A stretch of DNA of 41,992 nucleotides from Hydrocurvibacter sp036169815 (lineage in GTDB: Bacteria > Campylobacterota > Campylobacteria > Campylobacterales > Sulfurimonadaceae). Position numbers and translations under genes: made by a program. This document shows positions 1-7,066 of this stretch, one piece after another (the first letter of the stretch is position 1; each line of letters starts with the position of its first letter). A model generated the notes under the pieces. That model did no database searches and was not told where the DNA came from. It worked only from the letters and a program-made list of their open reading frames with translations. The DNA lies in contig JAVHOA010000057.1 of NCBI GenBank assembly GCA_036169815.1, positions 1 to 41,992 of the forward strand, in the 5' to 3' direction.

Positions 1-544
1 ATACCGCTGCTTCAAATGTATTTTTCTCAATTGACCATTTTTCAGTAAATGCTAGAGGAGTGTCAAGTTCCATACGTCCAACTTTTACAGTTGATTTTGT
101 AAGTGCATTTGCAGAAACAGCAACCCATGCTTCATTCATCCAGTTTGCATTTTCAACTTTTGCACCACCTAATGCACTTCCATAACTTGCACCAGTACCA
201 GCAGTAGCTGTATGTGAACCACCCCATACATTACTTACGAAGTTGTTTTCTAAGCCTAAAGTAGAAAGCACTGTATAACCAGCACCTGTACTTACAGATA
301 CTACACTATTTTTAGCCAAGTCAGCAGAGATATTAAGGTTTAAACCAGCATCAGCAGCAGATGAATCTTTGCTAAAAAGAGAGCCACTTCCGTTATTTCC
401 TACTATCGCATTACTTGTTTGCCCTTTAGCATCACTTGTGCTATACATAACTTGCGCATTCCCGCTCACTTTAACATTATCAACTGCGAATGCAGATGCA
501 CCTACTAGTACAGCTGCCGCTAGACTCATTTTAACTAATTTCAT
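1..544 (-). CDS. Outer-membrane porin, N-terminal part (cut by window edge)
   Basis: Reading leftward from an ATG at 542-544, the frame stays open to base 1, so only about 181 residues are present. The N-terminus MKLVKMSLAAAVLVGASAFA is a clear Sec signal peptide with Ala-x-Ala before VDN. The mature part is rich in Ser, Thr, Gly and Asn and has alternating hydrophobic stretches, including a KVSGNAQVMYSTSD segment typical of the first strand of Campylobacterota major porins. The start is fixed by an AAGGAG ribosome site just upstream. It would form a beta-barrel for diffusion of small solutes. The porin assignment rests on the signal peptide and composition; the C-terminal strands are outside the window. 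No downstream partner can be seen. Confidence 0.75.
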   Translation of the reverse strand, partial: MKLVKMSLAAAVLVGASAFAVDNVKVSGNAQVMYSTSDAKGQTSNAIVGNNGSGSLFSKDSSAADAGLNLNISADLAKNSVVSVSTGAGYTVLSTLGLENNFVSNVWGGSHTATAGTGASYGSALGGAKVENANWMNEAWVAVSANALTKSTVKVGRMELDTPLAFTEKWSIEKNTFEAAV

Positions 545-595
545 TCATTCTCCTTAAACAAGTTTTTGACCTGTTATTAAATTTTTGTCGGGACC

Positions 596-601
596 ATTGT
601 A
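596..601 (-). promoter_or_regulatory. Likely -10 box of the porin gene
   Basis: The minus strand reads TACAAT preceded by TGTGT. It lies about 52 bases before the porin ATG and would give a leader of about 44 bases with a good AAGGAG site. There is no clear -35, as is common in Campylobacterota. Confidence 0.45.
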
Positions 602-732
602 ACACACATTTCTTAAAAAATTCTGTAATTAAAACTCGTTGTTATAATTTATGAATTCCCCAACTTTAGGGGTTTTATCACACACTTATCACAGAAAATG
701 GGTACCATTGTTTGATAATAGATTTATTTTGT

Positions 733-738
733 TATACT
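733..738 (+). promoter_or_regulatory. Likely -10 box of the small lipoprotein gene
   Basis: TATACT lies 41 bases before the ATG at 780. A second TATAAT at 643-648 is a possible upstream start point. The 235-base stretch between the divergent porin and lipoprotein genes holds no gene that I can support. Confidence 0.35.
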
Positions 739-779
739 TGTGTATTGTTTCAAATAACTTTAAGTTTAGAGGAGTAACT

Positions 780-1193
780 ATGCGTATTTTGGGAACTATT
801 GGATTGTTTACTTATGTAACACTTATTTTGGGTGGATGTAGCGGACACACGCTGCAAGATTTGGCAGATAAACATATAAACAACAAAGCAGAGATGAAAA
901 AAGAGGAGATTATCACTCCCACAAAAAACGAGGCCTTAAACAAACTCTCGCCATCTGGGCAAGAAAAAACCGATGGAGCGATGCAAAAGTCACTGGATAA
1001 CTGGCTCGATACCGACTGGACACCAACAGTACGAAAAGATGAAAAGGTAAAAAAAGTAGATGCAAATGAGAGTAGAAACTTTACCCTCCAAGAGTACGTG
1101 GACAAAGCCGTAGCCTACAGCAAAAACAAGCCAGCATCCACTGAGCCATCAAATGTGGAGCAGTTAAGTAAGATGCCTGTGATTGGGAAGTAG
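780..1193 (+). CDS. Small putative lipoprotein, unknown function
   Basis: The 137-residue product begins MRILGTIGLFTYVTLILGGC, a short hydrophobic segment ending in a lipobox (LGGC), so the Cys would be lipidated and the rest exported. The mature part is charged and low in hydrophobics, with many Lys, Glu, Asp and Asn, and has no recognised domain. A longer in-frame start at 651 exists, but the start at 780 is preferred: GAGGAG precedes it and the lipobox then sits in a normal position. I do not recognise a family. The gene stands alone, and a short inverted repeat follows its stop. Confidence 0.7.
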   Translation: MRILGTIGLFTYVTLILGGCSGHTLQDLADKHINNKAEMKKEEIITPTKNEALNKLSPSGQEKTDGAMQKSLDNWLDTDWTPTVRKDEKVKKVDANESRNFTLQEYVDKAVAYSKNKPASTEPSNVEQLSKMPVIGK

Positions 1194-1197
1194 TTGG

Positions 1198-1218
1198 ATC
1201 CTGAATCAAGTTCAGGAT
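1198..1218. repeat. Short inverted repeat after the lipoprotein gene
   Basis: ATCCTGAA (1198-1205) and TTCAGGAT (1211-1218) are perfect 8-base arms around TCAAG. It lies 4 bases after the stop of the lipoprotein gene and before the convergent mazF. It is followed by GACGGGG rather than a T run, so it looks more like a copy of a dispersed palindromic repeat than a strong terminator. Confidence 0.5.
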
Positions 1219-1254
1219 GACGGGGAAAGTTTGGGATGATAGAGGAAACTAATT

Positions 1255-1587
1255 TTAATTGATAATGCTCTCAATAATACCAATAATTTTATTGAGGGTT
1301 TCTTCATCTGCTTTTTCTATAAACTTCACATTTCTAGCATTATAATCGATAGATTTCATCTGTTCTGCCATGATATAGCCTGTTATATTTTCACTGCTTA
1401 CTTTTACATGAAAAGGAAAATCTCTTTTTGTGTTTATGATGGGACACGCAAAAGCTAGGCCTAAATGTTTGTTAAAAACCTGATTACTTATGATGATGGC
1501 TGGTCGCCTTCCTTTTTGCTCATGCCCACTTTGTGGATCAAAGTTTAAAGTGACTATATCGCCTTGAGATGGGACATAGTTTACCAT
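1255..1587 (-). CDS. mazF: MazF/PemK-family endoribonuclease toxin
   Basis: The 110-residue product has the MazF pattern: PSQGDIVTLNFDP at the N-terminus, then GHEQKGRRPAIIIS (the conserved Arg-Arg-Pro at 27-29), then ACPIINTKRDFP with the conserved Thr, and SSENITGYIMAEQMKS. MazF proteins cut single-stranded mRNA at short sites and are held inactive by MazE. The ATG overlaps the last codons of the upstream antitoxin frame (ATGGTAA), the usual translational coupling. The toxin frame looks intact although the antitoxin frame is broken. Either the toxin has lost activity in ways not visible, or the antitoxin is still made. Confidence 0.88.
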   Translation of the reverse strand: MVNYVPSQGDIVTLNFDPQSGHEQKGRRPAIIISNQVFNKHLGLAFACPIINTKRDFPFHVKVSSENITGYIMAEQMKSIDYNARNVKFIEKADEETLNKIIGIIESIIN

Positions 1588-1797
1588 TCTTCTATTCCTG
1601 ATCTATCATTTAATAATTCTATTGGAGAATAATCACTTGGTATCTGCTTGACAAGATCATTAATATTATAAATATGTTTTTTGATTTTCTACAAAGATGT
1701 TTACTTTATCTCCGATTGAAAGGTGAAGCTCACGCATAATATCTTTTGGAAATCGTAAACCTTGAGAATTCCCCCAAGTTGATATAGTAGCTGTCAT
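1581..1797 (-). pseudogene. mazE: MazE-family antitoxin, frameshifted
   Basis: From ATG at 1797 the frame reads MTATISTWGNSQGLRFPKDI and on to VNIFVENQKTYL before a TAA at 1666-1668, giving only 43 residues. This is the AbrB/MazE DNA-binding fold (WGNSQGxRxPK). In the next frame the sequence continues HIYNINDLVKQIPSDYSP and on to GIEEW, stopping at 1581 where mazF begins. That is the usual toxin-binding tail. The break lies in a run of six A on the coding strand (T at 1677-1682); five A would restore a 72-codon gene. It could be a true mutation, a slippage-controlled switch or a sequencing error. Confidence 0.8.
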
Positions 1798-1918
1798 AAT
1801 ATACCCTTTGTCTGATGTTTATCCAAAGCATATCATAAGGAGAAGATTTGTGTCAATTGCCTGAACTTTTTTTACTCTAATCATCATAGTTTTTGTTACT
1901 TACTCTTTCATTGCTTCA

Positions 1919-2116
1919 CTATGCACTTTTTAAAGTAATTGGCAAGTCTATCTCATGTTCGTTTTGCTTCACATTTAAAACTTCAATGGCAACAATCTCA
2001 TCTTTATCATTGTAATCTACAATGACATCTTGTTTTTTTTCTTCACTTTCTACAATTTTATCATCAGACAAGATTACATAAATAGCGTCTATTTCTTTGT
2101 CATATTTAATCTTCAT
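1919..2116 (-). CDS. DUF2283 family small protein
   Basis: The 65-residue product has the DUF2283 pattern: KYDKEIDAIYVILSDDK, then a strand-rich middle ending DEIVAIEVLNV. The function of the family is not established. It is commonly found directly downstream of a DUF4258 gene in toxin-antitoxin-like pairs, and that is the arrangement here: its ATG overlaps the end of the damaged DUF4258 frame by about 11 bases. The frame is complete and acidic. Confidence 0.8.
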   Translation of the reverse strand: MKIKYDKEIDAIYVILSDDKIVESEEKKQDVIVDYNDKDEIVAIEVLNVKQNEHEIDLPITLKSA

Positions 2117-2360
2117 TTTTACAACCTTTTTTTCTCATATTTCTATCAAAATATGTTGTAATCACCTTTAAGGTAATCGGATTGACCACAACTTTTAAGC
2201 ATCTACCCGACACCTCGTCAATAGATTTAAAAAAATGTTCTTCTGTCTTACTAATTAATAGATGAGCAAAGGGATCATCAATGACTGACTTAATCCACTC
2301 TGCCCTTATGTCTCGTGACGCTATAACATCTTTTGCATGTTATGTTAATTCATATTTCAA
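2106..2360 (-). pseudogene. DUF4258 family protein, broken by an in-frame stop
   Basis: Read leftward from a TTG at 2358-2360, the frame gives LKYELT, then a TAA at 2340-2342, then HAKDVIASRDIRAEW and on to LKVVVNPITLKVITTYFD before a stop at 2106-2108. The H-A-K-x-x-x-x-x-R start and the VVxNPxTxxVITxYFD end are typical of DUF4258. The stop sits just before the conserved His-Ala and no good start codon follows it, so the protein is probably not made. One base change (TAA to CAA, GAA or AAA) would restore it. Confidence 0.72.
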
Positions 2361-2374
2361 TCTAAACAGCTTTC

Positions 2375-3196
2375 TTACTCTTTCATATCCCAGCAAAGGA
2401 CTGTTTTGCCATCTGCATCTTTTGTGGCTGCTGCCATTCCCATGACATTGTATCCGCTATCCACATAGTGAACTTCACCTGTTACACCGCTTGCAAGGTC
2501 GCTAAGTAAGTACATCGCAGAGTTTCCAACTTGGTCAGTTGTGACGTTTCTTTTAAGTGGAGCGTTTGCTTCGTTCCAAGTCAAAATCTGTTTAAAGTCA
2601 CCAATGCCTGCAGCTGCAAGGGTGCGGATAGGTCCCGCTGAAATAGCGTTTACTCTTTGGCCTTTTTCTCCAAGTTCAACTGCCATATAACGCACAGATG
2701 CTTCTAGCGCTGCTTTTGCAACACCCATAACATTGTAGTTTACAACATATTTTGGTCCACCAAGGTAGCTAAGCGTTAAGATTGATGCGTCATCTGAAAG
2801 CACTGATTCTAAACGGTTTGTTAAATCAATAAGAGAGTAAACAGAAACATTGAGCGCAATATCAAAAGCCTCTTTTGTTGTTTTCATAAATGGTTCAGTC
2901 AAAGCCTCTTTTGGAGCAAAAGCAACCGAGTGAACAAGAAAATCAATCTTACCAAAATCCGCTTCAACCAAAGAAGCGATGCGTGCCATATGCTCTTCAT
3001 TTCCAACATCTAACTCATACACTTTGTTGCTTCCAAACTCTGCTGCAATTGGTTCAACACGTTTTTTAAGTGCATCATTTAAGTAAGTAAATGCAAGCTC
3101 TGCACCCTGCTCTCTACACGCTTTTGCGATTCCGTATGCTATTGATTTATCATTTGCAAGTCCTACAATAAGACCTTTTTTTCCCTTCATTACCAT
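2375..3196 (-). CDS. fabI: Enoyl-[acyl-carrier-protein] reductase (NADH)
   Basis: FabI reduces trans-2-enoyl-ACP in the last step of each round of type II fatty-acid elongation. The 273-residue product shows the FabI form of the short-chain dehydrogenase fold: KGLIVGLANDKSIAYGIA at the N-terminus for NADH binding, HSVAFAPKEAL in the middle, the Tyr-x6-Lys catalytic pair in NYNVMGVAKAALE, and NAISAGPIRTLAA after it. The length is normal. The ATG at 3196 follows AGGAAT; a second Met two codons on is the alternative. It is the last gene of the gap-pgk-tpiA-fabI operon, 12 bases after tpiA, the same order as in Campylobacter jejuni. Confidence 0.96.
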   Translation of the reverse strand: MVMKGKKGLIVGLANDKSIAYGIAKACREQGAELAFTYLNDALKKRVEPIAAEFGSNKVYELDVGNEEHMARIASLVEADFGKIDFLVHSVAFAPKEALTEPFMKTTKEAFDIALNVSVYSLIDLTNRLESVLSDDASILTLSYLGGPKYVVNYNVMGVAKAALEASVRYMAVELGEKGQRVNAISAGPIRTLAAAGIGDFKQILTWNEANAPLKRNVTTDQVGNSAMYLLSDLASGVTGEVHYVDSGYNVMGMAAATKDADGKTVLCWDMKE

Positions 3197-3208
3197 CAGT
3201 TATTCCTT

Positions 3209-3916
3209 TTATTGATTTAATTGTTGTGCATCCAATATCATAGAGCAAAAATCATTCACATTTAATGCTCCACTTCCTACTAAGATGCCATCTACGTTGT
3301 TCAAAGCTAAAATTTCTTTTGCATTCTCAGCTTTTACACTGCCACCATAAAGGATTTTAGTCTTACATGTAAGGCTTAAAATCGTATGGAGTTTTTCTAT
3401 CTCTTCGAGTGTCGGTGTCAATCCCGTGCCTATCGCCCAAACAGGTTCATAAGCGATAACAATATTTTCATAATCAGTGTCAATCCCTTCAAGCTGCGTT
3501 TTGAGATACGCAAGCATCTCTGCTTCGCCACTTTGCCTTACATGTAAAGGTTCTCCGATGCAGTAGATGATTTTATAGCCTAAATTTTTGTAAAAATCAT
3601 ATTTTTGAGCGATAAACTCTTGCGTTTCACCCAAAATATGGCGGCGTTCACTATGACCAATAAGGATGGTTTTTATGCCAAACTCATCAAGCTGATCAGT
3701 GCCCATTTCACCTGTAAAAGCTCCATTTGCAGTTGGATAAGCATTTTGTGCACCCATAATCGCTTTGCCGCTGTGCATATAAAGTGAGGATGTAGCAGGA
3801 AACACAAGCACTTCTTGCGTCAATTCATTATCATGAATAAATCGCTCTAGTGCTGCAAAATATTCTCTGGTTTGTGTGCGTGTCAAATTTGTCTTGAAGT
3901 TTGCCGCGATAATCAT
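3209..3916 (-). CDS. tpiA: Triosephosphate isomerase
   Basis: It interconverts dihydroxyacetone phosphate and glyceraldehyde 3-phosphate. The catalytic residues are visible: Asn6 and Lys8 in AANFKTN, His88 in LIGHSERR, and Glu157 in AYEPVWAIGTG, followed by the phosphate-binding YGGSVKAEN segment. At 235 residues it is shorter than the usual 250, as in other Campylobacterota. It overlaps pgk by 4 bases, so translation is coupled. Two copies of the TTACATGTAA palindrome fall in this one gene, 175 bases apart, one read as Thr-Cys-Lys and one as Leu-His-Val. Confidence 0.97.
   Translation of the reverse strand: MIIAANFKTNLTRTQTREYFAALERFIHDNELTQEVLVFPATSSLYMHSGKAIMGAQNAYPTANGAFTGEMGTDQLDEFGIKTILIGHSERRHILGETQEFIAQKYDFYKNLGYKIIYCIGEPLHVRQSGEAEMLAYLKTQLEGIDTDYENIVIAYEPVWAIGTGLTPTLEEIEKLHTILSLTCKTKILYGGSVKAENAKEILALNNVDGILVGSGALNVNDFCSMILDAQQLNQ
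3363..3372. repeat. TTACATGTAA palindrome (perfect), tpiA
   Basis: Perfect copy inside CTTACATGTAAG; read in tpiA as Leu-Thr-Cys-Lys. Confidence 0.85.
3538..3547. repeat. TTACATGTAA palindrome (perfect), tpiA
   Basis: Second copy in tpiA, 175 bases from the first; read as Pro-Leu-His-Val-Arg. Confidence 0.85.
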
Positions 3917-5118
3917 TCTTCATCCACCGATTTCACTAAAGGCTCCACACCAGGGAGTATTTTCCCCTCCAAAAGCTCCAAAGAAGCGCCACCGCCCGTT
4001 GAGATAAATGTCATCTCTTCATCAAGTCCAATGCGCTGTACTAAGTCCGCTGTATCACCTCCACCAACAACCGTAGTTGCATACGAGTCTGCTACATAAT
4101 GCGCGATTTGTGTAGAACCGTGTGAAAAACGCTCCATCTCATACACACCCATCGGCCCATTCCAAAGAACGGTTTGGACGTTGTTGAGCACTTCTTGATA
4201 GAGTTTCACTGTTGCTGGCCCAATGTCAAGTCCCATCCAACCATCTGGAATCTCTTGAGCAGTCACGGCTTTGCTCACTGCTTCTGCATCAAACTTTTCA
4301 GCCGCAATCACATCGACTGGAAGGTAAAATTTCACGCCAAGCTCTCTTGCTTGCTCCATAATGCGCCCCGCTTCATCAAGTAGATTATCTTCCACCAAAG
4401 ATGCTCCGATGTTGTAGCCTAGTTTTTTCAAAAATGTAAATGCCATACCCCCGCCGATAAGTATTTTATCAACACGAGGAAGGAGGTTTACAAGCGCTTC
4501 TAACTTCCCTGAAACCTTAGAACCGCCAACGATTGCCACAAATGGACGCGCTGGTTTTTTCATCAAGGTTGCGAAAAATTGAATCTCTTTTTGGAGTAAA
4601 AATCCCGCTGCTTTGGAGTTTTCATCGAAAAAGTGCGTAATTCCTTCCACTGAAGCGTGTGCACGGTGCGAAACGCCAAAAGCATCATTAATATAAATAT
4701 CTGCAAAAGATGCGAGTTTTTGTGCAAATTCTTGAGAATTTTTTGTCTCTCCTGCTTCAAAACGAAGATTTTCAAGGAGTAAAACCTCGCCATTTTGCAA
4801 GGCTGTTGCTCTACGCTTTGCATCTTCTCCGATGACATCACTTGAGAGTTGGACATCCCTTTTTAAAAGAAGATGTAAGCGTCTTTGTACGGTTGCAAGA
4901 GAGTATTTCATATCTACCGCACCGTCTGGACGACCAAAATGTGAAGCCAAAATGACTGCACACTCTTGGTCAAGACAGTAGTTGATCGTCGCAACTGCTG
5001 AGCGAATACGGCGGTCATCTGTGATGTTGTTGTACTCATCTGTTGGGACATTAAAATCACAACGGATAAAAACTTTTTTGTTTTTTAAATCCAAATCTTT
5101 AATATTGTATAACTGCAT
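3913..5118 (-). CDS. pgk: Phosphoglycerate kinase
   Basis: It transfers phosphate between 1,3-bisphosphoglycerate and ADP. The 401-residue product has both domains. The N-terminal substrate domain shows IRCDFNVP and ASHFGRPDG; the C-terminal nucleotide domain shows VAIVGGSKVSGK, the LWNGPMGVYE loop and VVGGGDTADLV. The ATG at 5118 follows a GAGG site and sits immediately after the gap stop, so the two are co-transcribed. In this phylum the enzyme is used mainly in gluconeogenesis, because phosphofructokinase is often missing; that last point is general knowledge, not seen here. Confidence 0.97.
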   Translation of the reverse strand: MQLYNIKDLDLKNKKVFIRCDFNVPTDEYNNITDDRRIRSAVATINYCLDQECAVILASHFGRPDGAVDMKYSLATVQRRLHLLLKRDVQLSSDVIGEDAKRRATALQNGEVLLLENLRFEAGETKNSQEFAQKLASFADIYINDAFGVSHRAHASVEGITHFFDENSKAAGFLLQKEIQFFATLMKKPARPFVAIVGGSKVSGKLEALVNLLPRVDKILIGGGMAFTFLKKLGYNIGASLVEDNLLDEAGRIMEQARELGVKFYLPVDVIAAEKFDAEAVSKAVTAQEIPDGWMGLDIGPATVKLYQEVLNNVQTVLWNGPMGVYEMERFSHGSTQIAHYVADSYATTVVGGGDTADLVQRIGLDEEMTFISTGGGASLELLEGKILPGVEPLVKSVDEE

Positions 5119-6129
5119 TTAAACCTCTTTTTTAGTTATATAAAGTGCCATCTCAATAAGACGAGACGAGTAGCCCCACTCATTGTCATACCAAGCCATC
5201 ACTTTGACCATATTGCCGCCAATAACCTGAATGAGGTCATCTGCTACAATCGCACTGTACTGTGAACCTACAAAATCCTGAGAAACGCGCATCTGCTCAT
5301 CTACATGTAACAAGCCTTGCAACTCGTTGGCTGCTTTTGCTTTAAAGAGCGCACTAATCTCCTCTTTTGATGTGTCACGTCCAATAAGCACGTTTAAGTC
5401 CATCATTGAGACATCTGGAATTGGCACACGCACACTTTGTCCATGGAGTTTGCCAGCAAGTTGCGGAAGCACCAAATCAATCGCTTTTGCCGCACCTGTA
5501 GAAGTTGGAATCATATTGATAGCAGCCGCGCGTGCACGGCGTTTATCTTTTTCATGTTTGACATCCAAGATATTTTGATCGTTGGTGTAAGAGTGGATCG
5601 TGGTCATCAAACCTTTTTGGATTTTAAACGCATCATCAAGGGTTTTTGCTATTGGTGCAAGACAGTTTGTCGTACATGATGCGTTGGAGATAATACGTTG
5701 CCCATCATATAATTTTTCATTCACACCCAGCACAAAAGTTGGCGTTTTCGCATCGCTTGCTGGCGCTGAGAAAAGCACTTTTTCTACCCCTTTATTGATA
5801 TGGTTTATGGCGTATTCTTGGGTTAAAAACATGCCCGTACACTCTAAAACCATCTGCGCACCGCAAGAAGCAAAATCAAGATTTTGTGGATCTCTTTCAC
5901 AAAAAACTTTGATTTTATGCTTGCCTATCTGCAAATAATTATCTTCTAAAACCACAACATCGACACCAAAATTTCCATGAACTGAATCGTTATTTAAAAG
6001 ATATACCATCATATCAAGAGATGCCGTATCGTTGATGGCAACAATCTCAATATCATCCCTAAAAGAGGCAATCCGAGTCACGCAACGTCCAATACGTCCA
6101 AATCCATTAATTGCTATCTTTAGTGACAT
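5119..6129 (-). CDS. gap: Glyceraldehyde-3-phosphate dehydrogenase, type I
   Basis: It oxidises glyceraldehyde 3-phosphate to 1,3-bisphosphoglycerate with NAD. The 336-residue product starts with the Rossmann motif INGFGRIGR. Asp34 in INDTASLD points to NAD rather than NADP. The catalytic Cys152 lies in SNASCTTNCLAP, with the later His in TTIHSYTNDQN. The C-terminal WYDNEWGYSSRL is present. It is the first gene of the operon and is divergent from nadD, with 70 bases between the two starts. The order gap-pgk-tpiA-fabI opposite nadD-rsfS is conserved in the phylum. Confidence 0.97.
   Translation of the reverse strand: MSLKIAINGFGRIGRCVTRIASFRDDIEIVAINDTASLDMMVYLLNNDSVHGNFGVDVVVLEDNYLQIGKHKIKVFCERDPQNLDFASCGAQMVLECTGMFLTQEYAINHINKGVEKVLFSAPASDAKTPTFVLGVNEKLYDGQRIISNASCTTNCLAPIAKTLDDAFKIQKGLMTTIHSYTNDQNILDVKHEKDKRRARAAAINMIPTSTGAAKAIDLVLPQLAGKLHGQSVRVPIPDVSMMDLNVLIGRDTSKEEISALFKAKAANELQGLLHVDEQMRVSQDFVGSQYSAIVADDLIQVIGGNMVKVMAWYDNEWGYSSRLIEMALYITKKEV
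5301..5310. repeat. Palindrome copy with one mismatch, gap
   Basis: CTACATGTAA; read in gap as Leu-His-Val-Asp. Confidence 0.7.
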
Positions 6130-6166
6130 ATTTATTCCTTACCCTATAAGTGTTAAAAAGTGGGTT

Positions 6167-6172
6167 ATTTTA
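6167..6172 (-). promoter_or_regulatory. Likely -10 box of the gap operon
   Basis: The minus strand reads TGCTAAAAT, an extended -10. It is 37 bases before the gap ATG and would give a leader of about 30 bases containing AAGGAA. It lies back to back with the nadD promoter. Confidence 0.45.
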
Positions 6173-6184
6173 GCAAATTCTTGC

Positions 6185-6190
6185 TATAAT
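6185..6190 (+). promoter_or_regulatory. -10 box of nadD with almost no leader
   Basis: TTGCTATAAT is a strong extended -10. It ends 9 bases before the nadD ATG at 6200, so transcription should start within 0-4 bases of the start codon. No ribosome site can be seen in TTGGATTAA. Confidence 0.6.
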
Positions 6191-6199
6191 TTGGATTAA

Positions 6200-6763
6200 A
6201 TGAAAACTATTGCTCTTTTTGGCGGCTCTTTTGATCCGCCGCATCTAGGTCATAAAGCTGTTGTTGATGCCATTTTATCGACCTTGGATGTTGATGAAGT
6301 TGTAGTGATGCCTGCGTATCTCAACCCTTTTAAATCCAAAGTTTATGCCTCTGGCGAACTTCGTTTGAAGTGGTTGCAAGCAATATTTTCTTCATACGAA
6401 AATGTAAAAGTAGATGATTTTGAGCTTACATGTAAGCAAAAAGTACCAACACTCCAAACGGTGCGCCACTTACGCCAAAGGGCTCAAAAAATCTATCTGG
6501 TGATTGGTGCTGATAATCTTAAAACACTCGACGCTTGGTTTGGAATTGAGGAGTTGCGCACGCTTGTCACTTTTGTGGTTGCCTCGCGAGATAATGCGCC
6601 CATTGATAAAGCGTTTCTTTGCTTACATGTAAGCTGTGCGATTAGCTCGACGCTTTTAAGAAAAGAGATAAACAAAGAGTTTTTACCCGCTTGCGTGGCG
6701 GATGAAATAGAAAAATTTTATAAGGAAATAGAACTTGGAAAAAAGACTAGAAAGAATATCTAA
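6200..6763 (+). CDS. nadD: Nicotinate-nucleotide adenylyltransferase
   Basis: It joins nicotinate mononucleotide and ATP to make deamido-NAD, a step in NAD synthesis. The 187-residue product begins with the nucleotidyltransferase motif GGSFDPPHLGH, which also fixes the start since it must lie at the extreme N-terminus. The second motif ISSTLLRK is near residue 150 and VIGADNL is between. The next gene, rsfS, overlaps its 3' end by 29 bases, as in Campylobacter. Two TTACATGTAA palindromes occur in this short gene. Translation may start on a leaderless or nearly leaderless mRNA. Confidence 0.94.
   Translation: MKTIALFGGSFDPPHLGHKAVVDAILSTLDVDEVVVMPAYLNPFKSKVYASGELRLKWLQAIFSSYENVKVDDFELTCKQKVPTLQTVRHLRQRAQKIYLVIGADNLKTLDAWFGIEELRTLVTFVVASRDNAPIDKAFLCLHVSCAISSTLLRKEINKEFLPACVADEIEKFYKEIELGKKTRKNI
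6426..6435. repeat. TTACATGTAA palindrome (perfect), nadD
   Basis: Perfect 12-base CTTACATGTAAG; read as Glu-Leu-Thr-Cys-Lys. Confidence 0.85.
6623..6632. repeat. TTACATGTAA palindrome (perfect), nadD
   Basis: Perfect 12-base copy just before the conserved ISSTLLR motif; read as Leu-His-Val-Ser. Confidence 0.85.
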
Positions 6764-7052
6764 TGTTTTAGATACACACAAAGCTGAAGCGATAGAGATT
6801 TTTGACCTTCGAGGGAAAGATTATTTTGTAGATTATGTAGTGCTTGCATCATCTCTTGGGCAACGCCACACTGAAGCACTTTTAGAGCATCTTAAAAAAG
6901 ATCTCAAACGTGAGGAAAAATTTCTCTATGTTGAAGAGAGCAGTGACTGGATTGTGGCTGATCTTGGGGATATTCTTATCCATATTATGACGCCAGAGTT
7001 TCGTATCAAATATGATATGGAAAGCTTCTTAGGCGACCTGAAAAGAGCGTAA
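6735..7052 (+). CDS. rsfS: Ribosome silencing factor RsfS
   Basis: RsfS binds ribosomal protein L14 and blocks joining of the subunits when nutrients are short. The 105-residue product shows the family pattern IFDLRGKDYFVDYVVLAS, then SSDWIVADLGDILIHIM near the C-terminus. It starts with TTG at 6735 inside the nadD end. AAGGAA lies about 8 bases before it and no ATG is available early in the frame, so the TTG is accepted. The stop codon falls in the loop of the terminator hairpin. Confidence 0.92.
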   Translation: MEKRLERISNVLDTHKAEAIEIFDLRGKDYFVDYVVLASSLGQRHTEALLEHLKKDLKREEKFLYVEESSDWIVADLGDILIHIMTPEFRIKYDMESFLGDLKRA

Positions 7053-7066
7053 GCGCTCTTTTTTAT
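7041..7066 (+). terminator. Rho-independent terminator after rsfS
   Basis: AAAAGAGCG (7041-7049) pairs perfectly with CGCTCTTTT (7054-7062) around a TAAG loop, and the T run continues to 7064. The rsfS stop codon forms part of the loop and the 5' arm encodes the last residues. The mirror-image hairpin also lies at the end of the convergent ymdB gene, so it may work in both directions. Confidence 0.85.

Noticed and set aside
651..779. Longer N-terminal start for the small lipoprotein
   Set aside because: The extra 43 residues come before the signal peptide and lipobox, pass over a likely -10 box and lack a ribosome site; the ATG at 780 follows GAGGAG.
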